Below, one piece after another: positions 23,660 to 32,670 of a stretch of DNA of 37,475 nt. The DNA lies in contig CAZDLW010000019.1 of assembly GCA_964505975.1 (NCBI GenBank), forward strand, positions 1 through 37,475, given 5' to 3'. This DNA is from Gp6-AA40 sp964505975. GTDB lineage: Bacteria; Acidobacteriota; Vicinamibacteria; Vicinamibacterales; UBA2999. The position numbers were made by a program, and so were the translations under genes. A model generated the notes under the pieces. That model worked only from the letters and a program-made list of their open reading frames with translations, was not told the origin of the DNA and did not search any database. Position 1 is the first letter of the stretch. Every line of letters begins with the position of its first letter.

Positions 23660-25450
23660 ATGGCCCACACTGTCTCCGACTTTCTACTGCAGCGCCTGTC
23701 CGAGTGGGGTGTCACGCGTATCTACGGATACCCGGGGGACGGTATCAACGGCATTCTCGGGGCACTCGACCGGGCATCCGACCGCATGACCTTCGTGCAG
23801 GCCCGTCACGAGGAGCTCTCCGCCTTCATGGCATGTGGACATGCCAAGTTCACCGGGGAGGTGGGCGTCTGCCTCGCCACGTCTGGACCCGGTGCCATCC
23901 ATCTACTGAACGGCCTGTACGACGCGAAGCTCGATCATCAACCCGTGCTCGCCATTGTCGGGCAGCAGGCACGGGCGGCCCTGGGAGGAAGCTATCAGCA
24001 GGAAGTAGACCTGGTGTCCCTGTTCAAGGACGTCGCGCACGAGTACGTGCACATGGCCACGACGCCCGAACAGGTGCGGCACTTGGTCGATCGCGCGATG
24101 CGGATCGCGAAGGTCGAGCGGACGGTCACGTGCATCATCATCCCGAACGACGTGCAGGAGCTCCAGGCCGTAGAGGACCCGCCACTCGTGCACGGCACGA
24201 TTCACTCGGGCGTGGGCCTGGCGCTGCCGCACGTGGTGCCGCGTGATGAGGATCTGAGGCGAGCGGCCGAGCTGCTGAATGCCGGTTCACGAGTGGCGAT
24301 GCTCGTGGGCGCCGGCGCGCTCGAGGCCACGGACGAGGTGATCGCGGTGGCCGATCAGCTTGGCGCAGGCGTCGCGAAAGCGCTGTTGGGTAAGGCCGCG
24401 CTTCCGGATGATCTGCCATTCGTCACGGGCGCCATCGGGCTCCTGGGGACGCGTCCGAGCTGGAACCTGATGACCGGCTGCGACACGCTGCTCATGGTGG
24501 GGAGCAGCTTTCCGTACTCGGAGTTCCTGCCTCGCCCGGGGCAGGCCAGAGCGGTCCAGGTGGACATCGACGGCCGCATGCTGAGCATCCGCTATCCAAA
24601 TGAGGTCAACCTCATTGGCGACAGCGCTGCGACGCTGCGAGCGCTGCTGCCCCTGCTGCACCGGAAGGACGATCGATCCTGGCGGGAGAAGATTGAAGCG
24701 GACGTCGCGGACTGGTGGAAGGTGCTCGAGGCCCGCGCCATGACCGAGGCGACACCGCTCAATCCCCAACGCGTCTTCTGGGAGCTCTCACCTCGGTTGC
24801 CGGACGATTGCATCCTCACGGCGGACTCGGGGTCCTGTGCCAACTGGTATGCGCGCGACATCAAGATCCAGCGCGGCATGATGGCTTCGCTCTCGGGTAC
24901 TCTGGCCACGATGGGGCCGGCAGTCCCGTATGCCATCGCCGCCAAGTTCTGCCATCCGAGCCGCCTCGTGGTGGCCATGGCAGGCGATGGGGCGATGCAG
25001 ATGAACGGCCTCAACGAGCTCATCACGATTGCGAAGTACTGGGAGGAATGGAGTAACCCGAGGCTCGTCGTGCTCGTGCTGAACAACAGGGACCTGAACC
25101 AGGTGACCTGGGAGCAGCGTGCGCTCGCCGGCGATCCGAAGTTCCCTGCATCGCAGGAGATACCAGACTTCCCGTATGCGAGATTCGCCGAATCGCTCGG
25201 GCTCGTAGGCGTCCGCGTCGACCGGCCGGATCAGATCGGCGACGCCTGGGACCGCGTCCTCGGCGCAGACCGTCCCGCGGTGCTCGAGGCCATCACGGAC
25301 CCCAACGTCCCGCCGTTGCCGCCGCATATCACCTGGGAGCAGGCGAAGGCGTTTGCATCGTCGATCTGGAAAGGCGACGCCGAGGCGCTCGGCTTCATCA
25401 AGCAGACGGTCAAGGATGCCACCGCAGGTCTGTTCTCGCGACCACGTTAA
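23660..25450 (+). CDS. Thiamine-diphosphate-dependent enzyme, pyruvate oxidase-like
   Basis: 597-residue member of the acetolactate synthase/pyruvate oxidase (POX) group. Start ATG 23660 has AGGAG 5 nt upstream. The N-terminal pyrimidine domain carries catalytic E51 in QARHEELSAFMACGHAKFTGEVGVCLATSGPGAIHLLNGLYDAK. The central domain spans about 190-330. The C-terminal diphosphate domain has G442-D-G (AMAGDGAMQMNGLNELITIAKYWEEWSNPRLVVLVLNN). The closest functional guess is quinone- or oxygen-linked pyruvate oxidation to acetate (PoxB-like); acetolactate synthase is less likely because it stands with oxidoreductase genes. The next gene overlaps its 3' end, so the three genes to 29748 are probably one operon. 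Confidence 0.85.
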   Translation: MAHTVSDFLLQRLSEWGVTRIYGYPGDGINGILGALDRASDRMTFVQARHEELSAFMACGHAKFTGEVGVCLATSGPGAIHLLNGLYDAKLDHQPVLAIVGQQARAALGGSYQQEVDLVSLFKDVAHEYVHMATTPEQVRHLVDRAMRIAKVERTVTCIIIPNDVQELQAVEDPPLVHGTIHSGVGLALPHVVPRDEDLRRAAELLNAGSRVAMLVGAGALEATDEVIAVADQLGAGVAKALLGKAALPDDLPFVTGAIGLLGTRPSWNLMTGCDTLLMVGSSFPYSEFLPRPGQARAVQVDIDGRMLSIRYPNEVNLIGDSAATLRALLPLLHRKDDRSWREKIEADVADWWKVLEARAMTEATPLNPQRVFWELSPRLPDDCILTADSGSCANWYARDIKIQRGMMASLSGTLATMGPAVPYAIAAKFCHPSRLVVAMAGDGAMQMNGLNELITIAKYWEEWSNPRLVVLVLNNRDLNQVTWEQRALAGDPKFPASQEIPDFPYARFAESLGLVGVRVDRPDQIGDAWDRVLGADRPAVLEAITDPNVPPLPPHITWEQAKAFASSIWKGDAEALGFIKQTVKDATAGLFSRPR

Positions 25451-26564
25451 CCGTCCGGCAGCGCGTGAGCAGTCGTCAATCGCAATCGAGAGCCTGGACG
25501 TTACTGCGTATGTGGTGCCGACGGACCAGCCCGAGTCCGACGGCACGTTCGCGTGGGATCGGACGACGCTGGTTGTCGTCGAGGCATGCGCGAGAGGGGT
25601 GCGTGGCCTTGGGTACACGTACGGAGACCTGGCTGCTCAAGCACTGGTCCAGCGGACCCTGATGCCGGTTGTCGTCGGAACCAGTGCGATGGATGTCGCG
25701 CGTGCCTGGGTCGCGATGAACCGTGCCGTCCGCAATGCGGGACGGCCCGGCGTCGCGTCCACGGCGCTGTCCGCCGTCGATGTGGCGTTGTGGGATCTGA
25801 AGGGGCGACTACTCGGCGTGCCCGTGTCCGCGCTGCTCGGAGCTGTTCGAGACGAGGTCGACGTGTACGGGAGTGGTGGCTTCACCTCGTACGGGGAGGA
25901 GCGGTTGATCGATCAACTCACCGCGTGGGTGGACTCCGGCATCGCGAAGGTCAAGATGAAGGTGGGTCGCGACACTGCACTCGACGGCGCGCGCGTCCGC
26001 GCGGCACGCGGGGCTATCGGCAACGACGCCGAGCTGTTCGTCGACGCCAATGGCGCGTGGATTCCCGCCGAGGCGATCGCGATGGCGGAAGAGTTCGAGG
26101 ATCAGCGGGTGACCTGGTTCGAGGAGCCGGTCAGCTCGGACGACCTCCACGGGTTGCGGCGCGTCCGCGATCGGGCCCCGGCGGGGATGGCGATCGCTGC
26201 CGGGGAATACGGGTACGACCTGCCGTATTTCCGCCGCATGCTCGAACACGGCGCGGTGGACATCCTGCAGGCCGATGCGACGCGTTGCGGCGGCATCACG
26301 GGGTTCCTGCAGGTGGCCACGCTCTGCGAGGCGTTTGGAGTCCCGCTGTCCGCGCACACGGCACCAGCTCTGCACGTGGCGCCCTGTTGCGCGGCTCCAG
26401 CCGTTCGACACGTCGAGTACTTCCACGACCACGTCCGGATTGAGCAGATGCTGTTCGACGGCGCCTCCCGGCCGGTGCGCGGTCTCCTGCGGCCGGACGC
26501 CTCGCGCCCGGGCATCGGGCTGGATCTGAAGCGCGCGGATGCGGCGCGATTCCGAGTGGCCTGA
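25416..26564 (+). CDS. Enolase-superfamily enzyme (mandelate racemase/muconate lactonizing type)
   Basis: 382 residues. No ATG or GTG lies in frame between the ThDP gene's stop and the conserved start of this fold (IESLDVTAYVV), so it most likely begins at ATG 25416, overlapping the upstream gene by 35 nt. Active-site residues of the barrel: K180-M-K182, metal ligands D210 (ELFVDANGAW), E236 (WFEEPVSSDD) and E264 (AAGEYGYDL), then D287 and H314 (SAHTAPALH) as the likely general acid/base. This pattern fits sugar-acid dehydratases, but the specificity loop does not identify the substrate. Its stop is 1 nt from the next start. Confidence 0.85.
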   Translation: MPPQVCSRDHVNRPAAREQSSIAIESLDVTAYVVPTDQPESDGTFAWDRTTLVVVEACARGVRGLGYTYGDLAAQALVQRTLMPVVVGTSAMDVARAWVAMNRAVRNAGRPGVASTALSAVDVALWDLKGRLLGVPVSALLGAVRDEVDVYGSGGFTSYGEERLIDQLTAWVDSGIAKVKMKVGRDTALDGARVRAARGAIGNDAELFVDANGAWIPAEAIAMAEEFEDQRVTWFEEPVSSDDLHGLRRVRDRAPAGMAIAAGEYGYDLPYFRRMLEHGAVDILQADATRCGGITGFLQVATLCEAFGVPLSAHTAPALHVAPCCAAPAVRHVEYFHDHVRIEQMLFDGASRPVRGLLRPDASRPGIGLDLKRADAARFRVA

Positions 26565-26565
26565 C

Positions 26566-29500
26566 ATGCACCGAAAGGAACATCGTGGGCTGTCGAGCGC
26601 GCCGGCGCGGCTGTTCGTTGGTGGTGCACACGCCTCGGGGGTGCCGGTAGCCGTGGACATCGAGACGCTGGCGTCGGACCTTCGCGATGCTCTCGCCGGG
26701 GAGGTCCGGTTCGATACCGGCAGCCGCGCCCTCTACGCGACCGATGCGTCCAACTACAGGCAGGTGCCGCTCGGGGTCGTCGTTCCCCGGGACGCCGCCG
26801 ACATGATCGCGGCAGTCGACATCGCGCGCCGCCATCGGGCGCCCATCCTGGGCCGGGGAGCGGGGACGAGCCTGGCCGGACAGTGCTGCAACGCCGGCGT
26901 CGTATTCGACTTCTCCAAGTACATGAGCCGCGTCCTCAGGGTTGATGCAACGGCGGCAACGGCACGCGTACAGCCAGGGGTGGTTCTCGACGATCTTCGG
27001 GCCGTGACCCAGCGTGCGGGCCTGACCTTCGGACCGGATCCGTCCACGCATGGCTACTGCACGATGGGCGGAATGATCGGGAACAACTCGTGCGGCGTCC
27101 ACTCGATCATGGCGAGCTTTCACGGACCCGGCCCGACCACCGCCGACAACGTCGAGGCCCTCGATCTCGTCACGTATCGTGGCATCCGGCTGCAGGCAGG
27201 CGCGACGGACGAGCACGCGTTCGGACGGATTCTTGCCGAAGGGGGCCCTCGCGCGGAGATCTTCCGACGGTTGAAGGCATTCCAACTGCGCTACGCGGAT
27301 GCCATTCGACGCGAGTATCCTCGCATTCCCCGCCGCGTTTCCGGTTACAACCTGCCGGCGCTCTTGCCGGAGAACGGGTTTCATGTGGGGCAGGCGCTCG
27401 TCGGCAGCGAGTCGACGCTTGCGCTCGTGCTGGAAGCGGACCTCCGATTGATCCCGGCGCTGCCGCATCGTGTCCTCGTCGTGCTGGGATTCGCGGACGT
27501 CTTCACGGCGGCCGACCATGCGCCGGCCGTCATGGCGCACCGGCCCGTGGGACTCGAAGGCTTCGACGACAAGCTGGTGGACGATCTGCGCCGCACGGGT
27601 CTTGGCCGCGGCAATCTGGGCCTGCTCCCCGACGGGCGCGGGTGGCTGCTCGCGGAGTTTGGTGCGGACGCCAAGGACGAAGCATTGGCATGCGCGAAGG
27701 ACTGCGCGGCGTCCTTGGAACGTGCCGGGGAGATCTCGGTGGCGGTCGTCGATGCCCCGGAGGAGCAGCAGCAGCTCTGGGATATTCGGGAGTCGGGCCT
27801 AGCCGCAACCGCGAGAGTGCCGGGCAAACCGCCGACATGGGAAGGCTGGGAGGATTCGGCGGTGCCCCCGGAACGGTTCGGGGGCTATTTGCGCGATCTC
27901 GACGTCCTGTTTCGGAAGTACGAATACGACGTCGATCTCTACGGACACTTCGGTCAGGGGTGTCTACACTGCCGCATTCCATTCGATCTGCGGTCCGATC
28001 GCGGCGTGGCGCAGTTCCGGGCATTCGTGGGGGAAGCGGCTGACCTGGTGTGCCGATATGGGGGGTCGTTGTCCGGAGAGCACGGGGATGGGCAGGCCCG
28101 CGGCGAGTTGCTCGAGCGCATGTTCAGTCCCGAGATCCTGCAGGCATTCCGCGAGTTCAAGTCCATCTGGGATCCCGATTGGAAGATGAATCCCGGAAAA
28201 GTGATCGATGCGAACCCATTGGACGCGAATCTGCGTCTTGGCCCCGACTACGATCCGCCCGAGCCGCCGACGTGGTTTCAGTTCCCCGACGATGGCGGGA
28301 GCTTCGCGGAATCGACGGAGCGGTGCGTCGGCGTGGGGAAGTGCCGCAAGAGCGACGCGGGCACGATGTGTCCGAGCTACATGGTCACGAAAGAAGAACG
28401 GCATTCGACCCGGGGACGGGCACGCCTGCTCTTCGAGATGCTCGAGGGCGATCCCCTCGACGCCGGATGGCAATCGGACGCGGTGCACGAGGCGCTCGAG
28501 CTCTGCCTGGCCTGCAAGGCCTGCAAGAGCGAGTGTCCGGTGCACGTGGACATGGCCACGTACAAGGCCGAGTTCCTGGCCCATTACTACGAGCATCATT
28601 GGCGTCCACGCACCGCGTACGCGTTCGGGTGGGTGCCGACCTGGGCACGCCTGGCGTCGCGCATCCCGCGCCTGACCAACTTCGCCGCGCACGTGCCGGG
28701 TCTGCAACGGCTGGCGCAGGCCGCGGCCGGCATGGCGCCGGATCGCCGCATTCCCTATTTCGCGCGACAGACGTTTCGAGAATGGTTTCTCGAGCGGCCA
28801 GCGCTGCCCGCAGGGTCGCGGCCGCGCGTGATGTTGTGGCCCGACACATTCAACGATCACTTCCATCCCGAGACGCTGCGCGCGGCGGTCGAGGTGCTCG
28901 AAGGATCCGGGTTCGCGGTTGAACTTCCGCGCGCGCCGCTCTGCTGCGGCCGTCCACTGTACGACTTCGGTATGCTGCGCACGGCCCGGAGGCGGCTCGA
29001 GGCGGTCATGACGTCCCTCCAACAGGAGGTCAGCGACGGCGTGCCGATCGTTGGTCTCGAGCCGAGTTGTGTTTCGGTGTTTCGGGACGAGCTCTACAAC
29101 TTGTTCCCAGCGCGGGAGGACGCCAGGCGGCTGCGGGACCAGACGTTCACGCTCGCGGAAATGCTGTGCAGCCGGCCCGACGCCCTGCCGCGGCTGTCAC
29201 TCCGTCGCAGAGCGGTCGTCCACGGGCACTGCCATCAGCAGGCCATCGTCGGGCTCGATGCCGACCGCGAGCTCCTGGACCGGATGGGCCTCCAGTATCA
29301 GGTGCTCGACAGCGGCTGCTGCGGCATGGCCGGCGCGTTCGGGTTCGAGCGCAGCCACTATGACGTGTCGATGGCGGTGGGAGAGCGTGTGCTCTTGCCG
29401 GCCGTCCGGGCCGCGGCGCGTGACACGCTCGTCGTGGCAGACGGGTTCAGTTGCCGCGAGCAGATTGCGCACGGCACCGGCCGCCGGGCACTTCATCTGG

Positions 29501-29748
29501 CGGAAGTGCTGCACATGGCGATGTACGGCCCGCCCGGCGGGCCTCCCGGCGATCTGCCGGAACGCGCGTACGTGCGCGACCATGCCAGCGTCACATTGAC
29601 ACGACGCGAACTGGTGGGCGCAGCTGTGGCCGGCGTCGGGGCAGTGCTGCTTGTTCGCGCGGCGGCCCGCCTGGTAGAACGTGTGAATCGACACGTCGCG
29701 CGCAGGCGGGTCCCCGTGCGCGGGTCGTCGAACAGGATCGAGGGGTGA
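26566..29748 (+). CDS. Fused FAD-linked oxidase and Fe-S/CCG oxidoreductase (YdiJ-like)
   Basis: 1060 residues. An FAD-binding PCMH domain (VPRDAADMIAAVDIARRHRAPILGRGAGTSLAGQ) and an FAD-oxidase C-terminal domain (ending GSLSGEHGDGQARGELLERMF...PGKVIDANP) are followed by a Fe-S module with C587/C593/C602-P and C647xxC650xxC653xxxC657-P, then two CCG domains (C793-C794-G, C918-C919-G). This is the layout of D-2-hydroxyacid dehydrogenases such as D-lactate or D-2-hydroxyglutarate dehydrogenase of the YdiJ type, passing electrons to quinone. Odd: an extra tail with a hydrophobic helix (about 1016-1040, LVGAAVAGVGAVLLVRAAA) and basic end that may anchor it to the inner membrane. ATG 26566 is 1 nt past the upstream stop. 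Confidence 0.88.
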   Translation: MHRKEHRGLSSAPARLFVGGAHASGVPVAVDIETLASDLRDALAGEVRFDTGSRALYATDASNYRQVPLGVVVPRDAADMIAAVDIARRHRAPILGRGAGTSLAGQCCNAGVVFDFSKYMSRVLRVDATAATARVQPGVVLDDLRAVTQRAGLTFGPDPSTHGYCTMGGMIGNNSCGVHSIMASFHGPGPTTADNVEALDLVTYRGIRLQAGATDEHAFGRILAEGGPRAEIFRRLKAFQLRYADAIRREYPRIPRRVSGYNLPALLPENGFHVGQALVGSESTLALVLEADLRLIPALPHRVLVVLGFADVFTAADHAPAVMAHRPVGLEGFDDKLVDDLRRTGLGRGNLGLLPDGRGWLLAEFGADAKDEALACAKDCAASLERAGEISVAVVDAPEEQQQLWDIRESGLAATARVPGKPPTWEGWEDSAVPPERFGGYLRDLDVLFRKYEYDVDLYGHFGQGCLHCRIPFDLRSDRGVAQFRAFVGEAADLVCRYGGSLSGEHGDGQARGELLERMFSPEILQAFREFKSIWDPDWKMNPGKVIDANPLDANLRLGPDYDPPEPPTWFQFPDDGGSFAESTERCVGVGKCRKSDAGTMCPSYMVTKEERHSTRGRARLLFEMLEGDPLDAGWQSDAVHEALELCLACKACKSECPVHVDMATYKAEFLAHYYEHHWRPRTAYAFGWVPTWARLASRIPRLTNFAAHVPGLQRLAQAAAGMAPDRRIPYFARQTFREWFLERPALPAGSRPRVMLWPDTFNDHFHPETLRAAVEVLEGSGFAVELPRAPLCCGRPLYDFGMLRTARRRLEAVMTSLQQEVSDGVPIVGLEPSCVSVFRDELYNLFPAREDARRLRDQTFTLAEMLCSRPDALPRLSLRRRAVVHGHCHQQAIVGLDADRELLDRMGLQYQVLDSGCCGMAGAFGFERSHYDVSMAVGERVLLPAVRAAARDTLVVADGFSCREQIAHGTGRRALHLAEVLHMAMYGPPGGPPGDLPERAYVRDHASVTLTRRELVGAAVAGVGAVLLVRAAARLVERVNRHVARRRVPVRGSSNRIEG

Positions 29749-29763
29749 GCTGCGGCTCTCCTC

Positions 29764-30219
29764 TTACGTGCGGTGTTGCGATCGGTCGAGGTCGATCAGC
29801 GGAAGACCGGTGGCCGGATCCATCGTCCGTCGAAGATGTGCAGGTACCTCAATCAATACGACCTCCAGCGTCGGCCGTACGTGTGCGTCGATGAGGTGTC
29901 CTCCGCGGGCCGTTCCGTCGGCGCAGCCGAGGACCACGTGGGCGTGCACCTTGGGTCCCTCGCCGGTGACCGCGATGTTTCCGTTGAGCGCGAGCACCTC
30001 GACCTGTTCTTCGATTCGAATGTGATCGTAGTCGCGGCGCTCCATGACGAAATAGCCGAGCGTCGCACGCTCGAACGCACCAATCGCGGAGAACGCGGCA
30101 GCGGAGATGCGGTGGTCGCGCGCCACACGGTGAAGGCCCTGCACGGGCTCGTCGCCAGTGTCGAACACGACGACGACAGTGCGCTGGCCATCGTGCGGGC
30201 CCAACACGCGAACGTTCAT
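29764..30219 (-). CDS. PPC (DUF296) domain protein
   Basis: 151-residue single-domain protein. The PPC/DUF296 fold is seen in VVVVFDTGDEPVQGLHRVARDHRISAAAFSAIGAFERATLGYFVME...YDHIRIEEQVEVLALNGNIAVTGEGPKVHAHVVLGCADGTARGGHLIDAHVRPTLEVVLIEVP, including the conserved GxxxxATLGYF and HAHVVLG...GGHLIDA motifs. In plants this domain accompanies AT-hooks; bacterial stand-alone copies form trimers of unknown role. The ATG overlaps the SDR stop (ATGA), so the two are coupled. No AT-hook is present. Confidence 0.88.
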   Translation of the reverse strand: MNVRVLGPHDGQRTVVVVFDTGDEPVQGLHRVARDHRISAAAFSAIGAFERATLGYFVMERRDYDHIRIEEQVEVLALNGNIAVTGEGPKVHAHVVLGCADGTARGGHLIDAHVRPTLEVVLIEVPAHLRRTMDPATGLPLIDLDRSQHRT

Positions 30220-31388
30220 GCCGGTCCCCGCTGCGCGATGTACGGACCAGGAGGCGTACCCTCGGGCTTGGGATCCTCGATCGGCACCGGAGGGGGTTCG
30301 GTGGGTGGCGTGTCGGGGATCTCGTCAGGTTGGGGTGGCGTGTCGTCCGGGTTCCGTCCCGGCTCGGACGGCGCGGGGGAATCGCCGCGACGTGCCCGTT
30401 GAGGCCCGCGCGATGCTGAAAGCGCGAACAGCGTCACTCCGGCGAGCGCCGAGATCATCGCAACAGCCCCTCGCTGGCGAGTCAGCCAGAACTGCCAGCT
30501 CGACGAACGCGCACGCTCTTCGAATCTGCCATGTGCACCAAAATCTCTGTCGCGATCGACCGGTTCCCAGAGGTTGTGAGGTCGATCGGGCTGCTCGGGT
30601 TCGTCTGTCTGCTGGGCATCGAAGCCGGTTCGTGCGAGATAGCGATCGACGAGCCCAGGGACGAGCTTGTTGGCGACGATGGCCTGCACTGTGGGCGCAC
30701 CCACCCACAGCTCGCGCCGATTGTGCGATGCCGCCCACACGATTGCGTCGGCAGCCACCTCGGGCTGGAAGATTGGCGGCACGGGTTGGCCTCGTCGGGA
30801 CAGCCGGCTCTTCACCCAGTCGAACTGGGGGGTGTTCATCGCCGGGAGCTGGACCATCGTCATGCGCACAGAGCTACGGCTGTGCAACAGCTCCGTGCGC
30901 AGTGAGTCGCAAAACCCTCGCACCGCGTGCTTGGCGGCACAGTACGCAGACTGCAGCGGAATGCCGCGGTACGCGAGCGCCGAACCGACCTGAATGATGA
31001 TGCCGCGATTGCGCTGCGTCATCCGGCGCAGGGCGGTCAAGGTTCCGTAGACAGTGCCGAGATATGTGACCTCGGTGGCACGCTGGAACTCCGCCGGCGT
31101 CATCTCATGTACCGGAGAGAACACACTGGTCATCGCGTTGTTGACCCACACGTCAATCGGCCCGAACGCTGCTTCGAGCTGGTCTGCGGCGCGTTCCAGG
31201 CCGACCGGGTCGGCCACGTCGGCCATCGCCACGATGGCGCGGCCGCCACGTTGTTCCACGTCGACCTTGGCACCAGCTAGTCCAGCCGCACCGCGAGCCA
31301 GGAGCCCGATGCTGGCCCCACGCCGGGCAAACGCGTGGGCTGTTGCGCGACCAACACCGCCCGACGCGCCAGTAATCATGACGACCAT
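30216..31388 (-). CDS. SDR-family oxidoreductase with C-terminal membrane and proline-rich tail
   Basis: 390 residues from ATG 31388; the frame runs further upstream but without family similarity. The Rossmann start MVVMITGASGGVGRATAHAFARRGA has the TGxxxGxG motif, followed by WVNNAM and SAYCAAKHAVRGF (catalytic YxxxK). The catalytic domain ends near residue 260. A linker and one hydrophobic helix follow (AVAMISALAGVTLFALSAS), then an acidic, proline-rich tail of about 55 residues. NAD(P)-dependent reduction of a lipid-like or secondary-metabolite carbonyl is typical, but the substrate is unknown. The tail suggests membrane tethering. A possible promoter (TTGCCG, 18 nt, TTGTAT) lies just upstream. 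Confidence 0.87.
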   Translation of the reverse strand: MVVMITGASGGVGRATAHAFARRGASIGLLARGAAGLAGAKVDVEQRGGRAIVAMADVADPVGLERAADQLEAAFGPIDVWVNNAMTSVFSPVHEMTPAEFQRATEVTYLGTVYGTLTALRRMTQRNRGIIIQVGSALAYRGIPLQSAYCAAKHAVRGFCDSLRTELLHSRSSVRMTMVQLPAMNTPQFDWVKSRLSRRGQPVPPIFQPEVAADAIVWAASHNRRELWVGAPTVQAIVANKLVPGLVDRYLARTGFDAQQTDEPEQPDRPHNLWEPVDRDRDFGAHGRFEERARSSSWQFWLTRQRGAVAMISALAGVTLFALSASRGPQRARRGDSPAPSEPGRNPDDTPPQPDEIPDTPPTEPPPVPIEDPKPEGTPPGPYIAQRGPA

Positions 31389-31469
31389 GCGGGCGTTGCA
31401 TACAAGAAAAGGGCCGTCCACTCCGGCAATGAAGCGGAACTGGACGGTGTAGATGGGGTAGCGAGGTGT

Positions 31470-31489
31470 ACGGCCTGTGCCTCGGCCGT
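31470..31489 (-). terminator. Hairpin after recA
   Basis: ACGGCC-TGTGCCTC-GGCCGT forms a 6-bp stem beginning 9 nt past the recA stop, in the gap before the SDR gene. No T-run. Confidence 0.3.
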
Positions 31490-31498
31490 TCAAACCGT

Positions 31499-32527
31499 CT
31501 ACACGGCCGCGACTTCCGTGTCGCGTGTCAGCCCCAGTTCCTTGCGCACCCGTTCCTCGATAGCCTCGCGGATCTGCGGATTGTCTCTGAGGAACTGTTT
31601 GGCGTTCTCGCGACCCTGCCCGAGCCGTTCCCCACCATAGGCGAACCACGCTCCGCTCTTGTCCACCACGCGTTTGTCGACGGCGAGGTCCAGCAGGTCG
31701 CCTTCGCGAGAGATGCCTTCGCCGTACATCACGTCGAATTCGGCTTCGCGGAACGGCGGCGCAACCTTGTTCTTCACCACCTTGACGCGGGTACGACCGC
31801 CGATGACCTGGTCGCCGTCCTTGATGCTCGCAATGCGTCGGATGTCGATGCGGATCGACGCATAGAACTTCAGGGCCCGCCCGCCCGTGGTGGTCTCCGG
31901 ATTGCCGAACATGACGCCGATCTTCTCCCGGAGCTGGTTGATGAAGATCAACGTGGTCTTCGACTTCGACACGATGCCGGTGAGCTTTCGCAGCGCCTGT
32001 GACATCAGGCGCGCCTGCAGCCCCATCTGCGCTTCGCCCATCTCGCCGTCGATCTCGGCTTTCGGCACGAGCGCCGCCACCGAGTCCACGACCACGACGT
32101 CGACGCTGTTGGATCGGACGAGGACTTCGACAATCTCGAGCGCCTGCTCGCCGTGGTCTGGTTGCGACACCAGCAGGTTTTCCAGATCGACGCCCAGCTT
32201 CTGCGCGTACTGAGCGTCGAGGGCGTGCTCGGCGTCCACGAACGCCGCCATGCCACCGGCGCGCTGTGCCTCGGCAATGACCTGCAGCGCCAGCGTCGTC
32301 TTGCCCGACGACTCCGGGCCGTAAATCTCGGTGACGCGGCCGCGAGGCAGCCCGCCAACGCCTAGCGCGTAGTCGATGCTGATGGCGCCGGTGGAAATTG
32401 CCTCAATCGGCGCAATGGCGTTGCGCTGGCCGAGGCGCATGATCGAGCCCTTGCCAAACTGTTTCTCAATCTGGCTGACGGCAATGTCCAGAGCCCGTGT
32501 GCGTTCTTTTATATCGTCGAGCGGCAT
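31499..32527 (-). CDS. recA: RecA recombinase
   Basis: 342 residues. Binds single-stranded DNA and ATP to drive strand exchange and activates LexA cleavage. Walker A GPESSGKT (70-77), Walker B VVVVDSVAALVPKAEIDGEMG, DNA-binding loops L1 (GEMGEAQMGLQARLMSQALRKL) and L2 (INQLREKIGVMFGNPETTTGGRALKFYAS) are all present. The usual acidic C-terminal tail is short (LGLTRDTEVAAV). AAGGAG lies 6 nt before ATG 32527, with a near-consensus promoter at 32603-32631. Complete, ordinary copy. Confidence 0.99.
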   Translation of the reverse strand: MPLDDIKERTRALDIAVSQIEKQFGKGSIMRLGQRNAIAPIEAISTGAISIDYALGVGGLPRGRVTEIYGPESSGKTTLALQVIAEAQRAGGMAAFVDAEHALDAQYAQKLGVDLENLLVSQPDHGEQALEIVEVLVRSNSVDVVVVDSVAALVPKAEIDGEMGEAQMGLQARLMSQALRKLTGIVSKSKTTLIFINQLREKIGVMFGNPETTTGGRALKFYASIRIDIRRIASIKDGDQVIGGRTRVKVVKNKVAPPFREAEFDVMYGEGISREGDLLDLAVDKRVVDKSGAWFAYGGERLGQGRENAKQFLRDNPQIREAIEERVRKELGLTRDTEVAAV

Positions 32528-32602
32528 GCAATCTCCTTCATGGGGGCGTCACAGGCTCAGGATGGCCTGGTGGTATGACAGGGGAGGTCACGGCCGCGGT
32601 TG

Positions 32603-32631
32603 ATCCTAGAAGTGTGCCGCGCGAAAGTCAA
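32603..32631 (-). promoter_or_regulatory. recA promoter
   Basis: On the minus strand TTGACT (32626-32631), a 17-nt spacer and TAGGAT (32603-32608), giving a leader of about 70 nt. Two tandem GCGAAA hexamers (plus strand 32621-32626 and 32632-32637; TTTCGC on the coding strand) spaced 11 nt apart flank the -35, where an SOS-type repressor could bind. No classical LexA box is present. Confidence 0.6.
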
Positions 32632-32651
32632 GCGAAAATGCCGGACTGATG

Positions 32652-32660
32652 TGTGGATAA
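32652..32660 (-). promoter_or_regulatory. Consensus DnaA-box sequence upstream of recA
   Basis: The minus strand reads TTATCCACA, identical to the strongest E. coli DnaA box. Only one copy is seen, so it may be chance or DnaA control of recA; there is no origin-like cluster here. Confidence 0.3.
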
Positions 32661-32670
32661 CACTGAATGA

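Noticed and set aside
32652..32660. Replication origin suggested by a perfect DnaA box
   Set aside because: A single box, no AT-rich unwinding region and no dnaA or dnaN nearby; kept only as a possible regulatory site.
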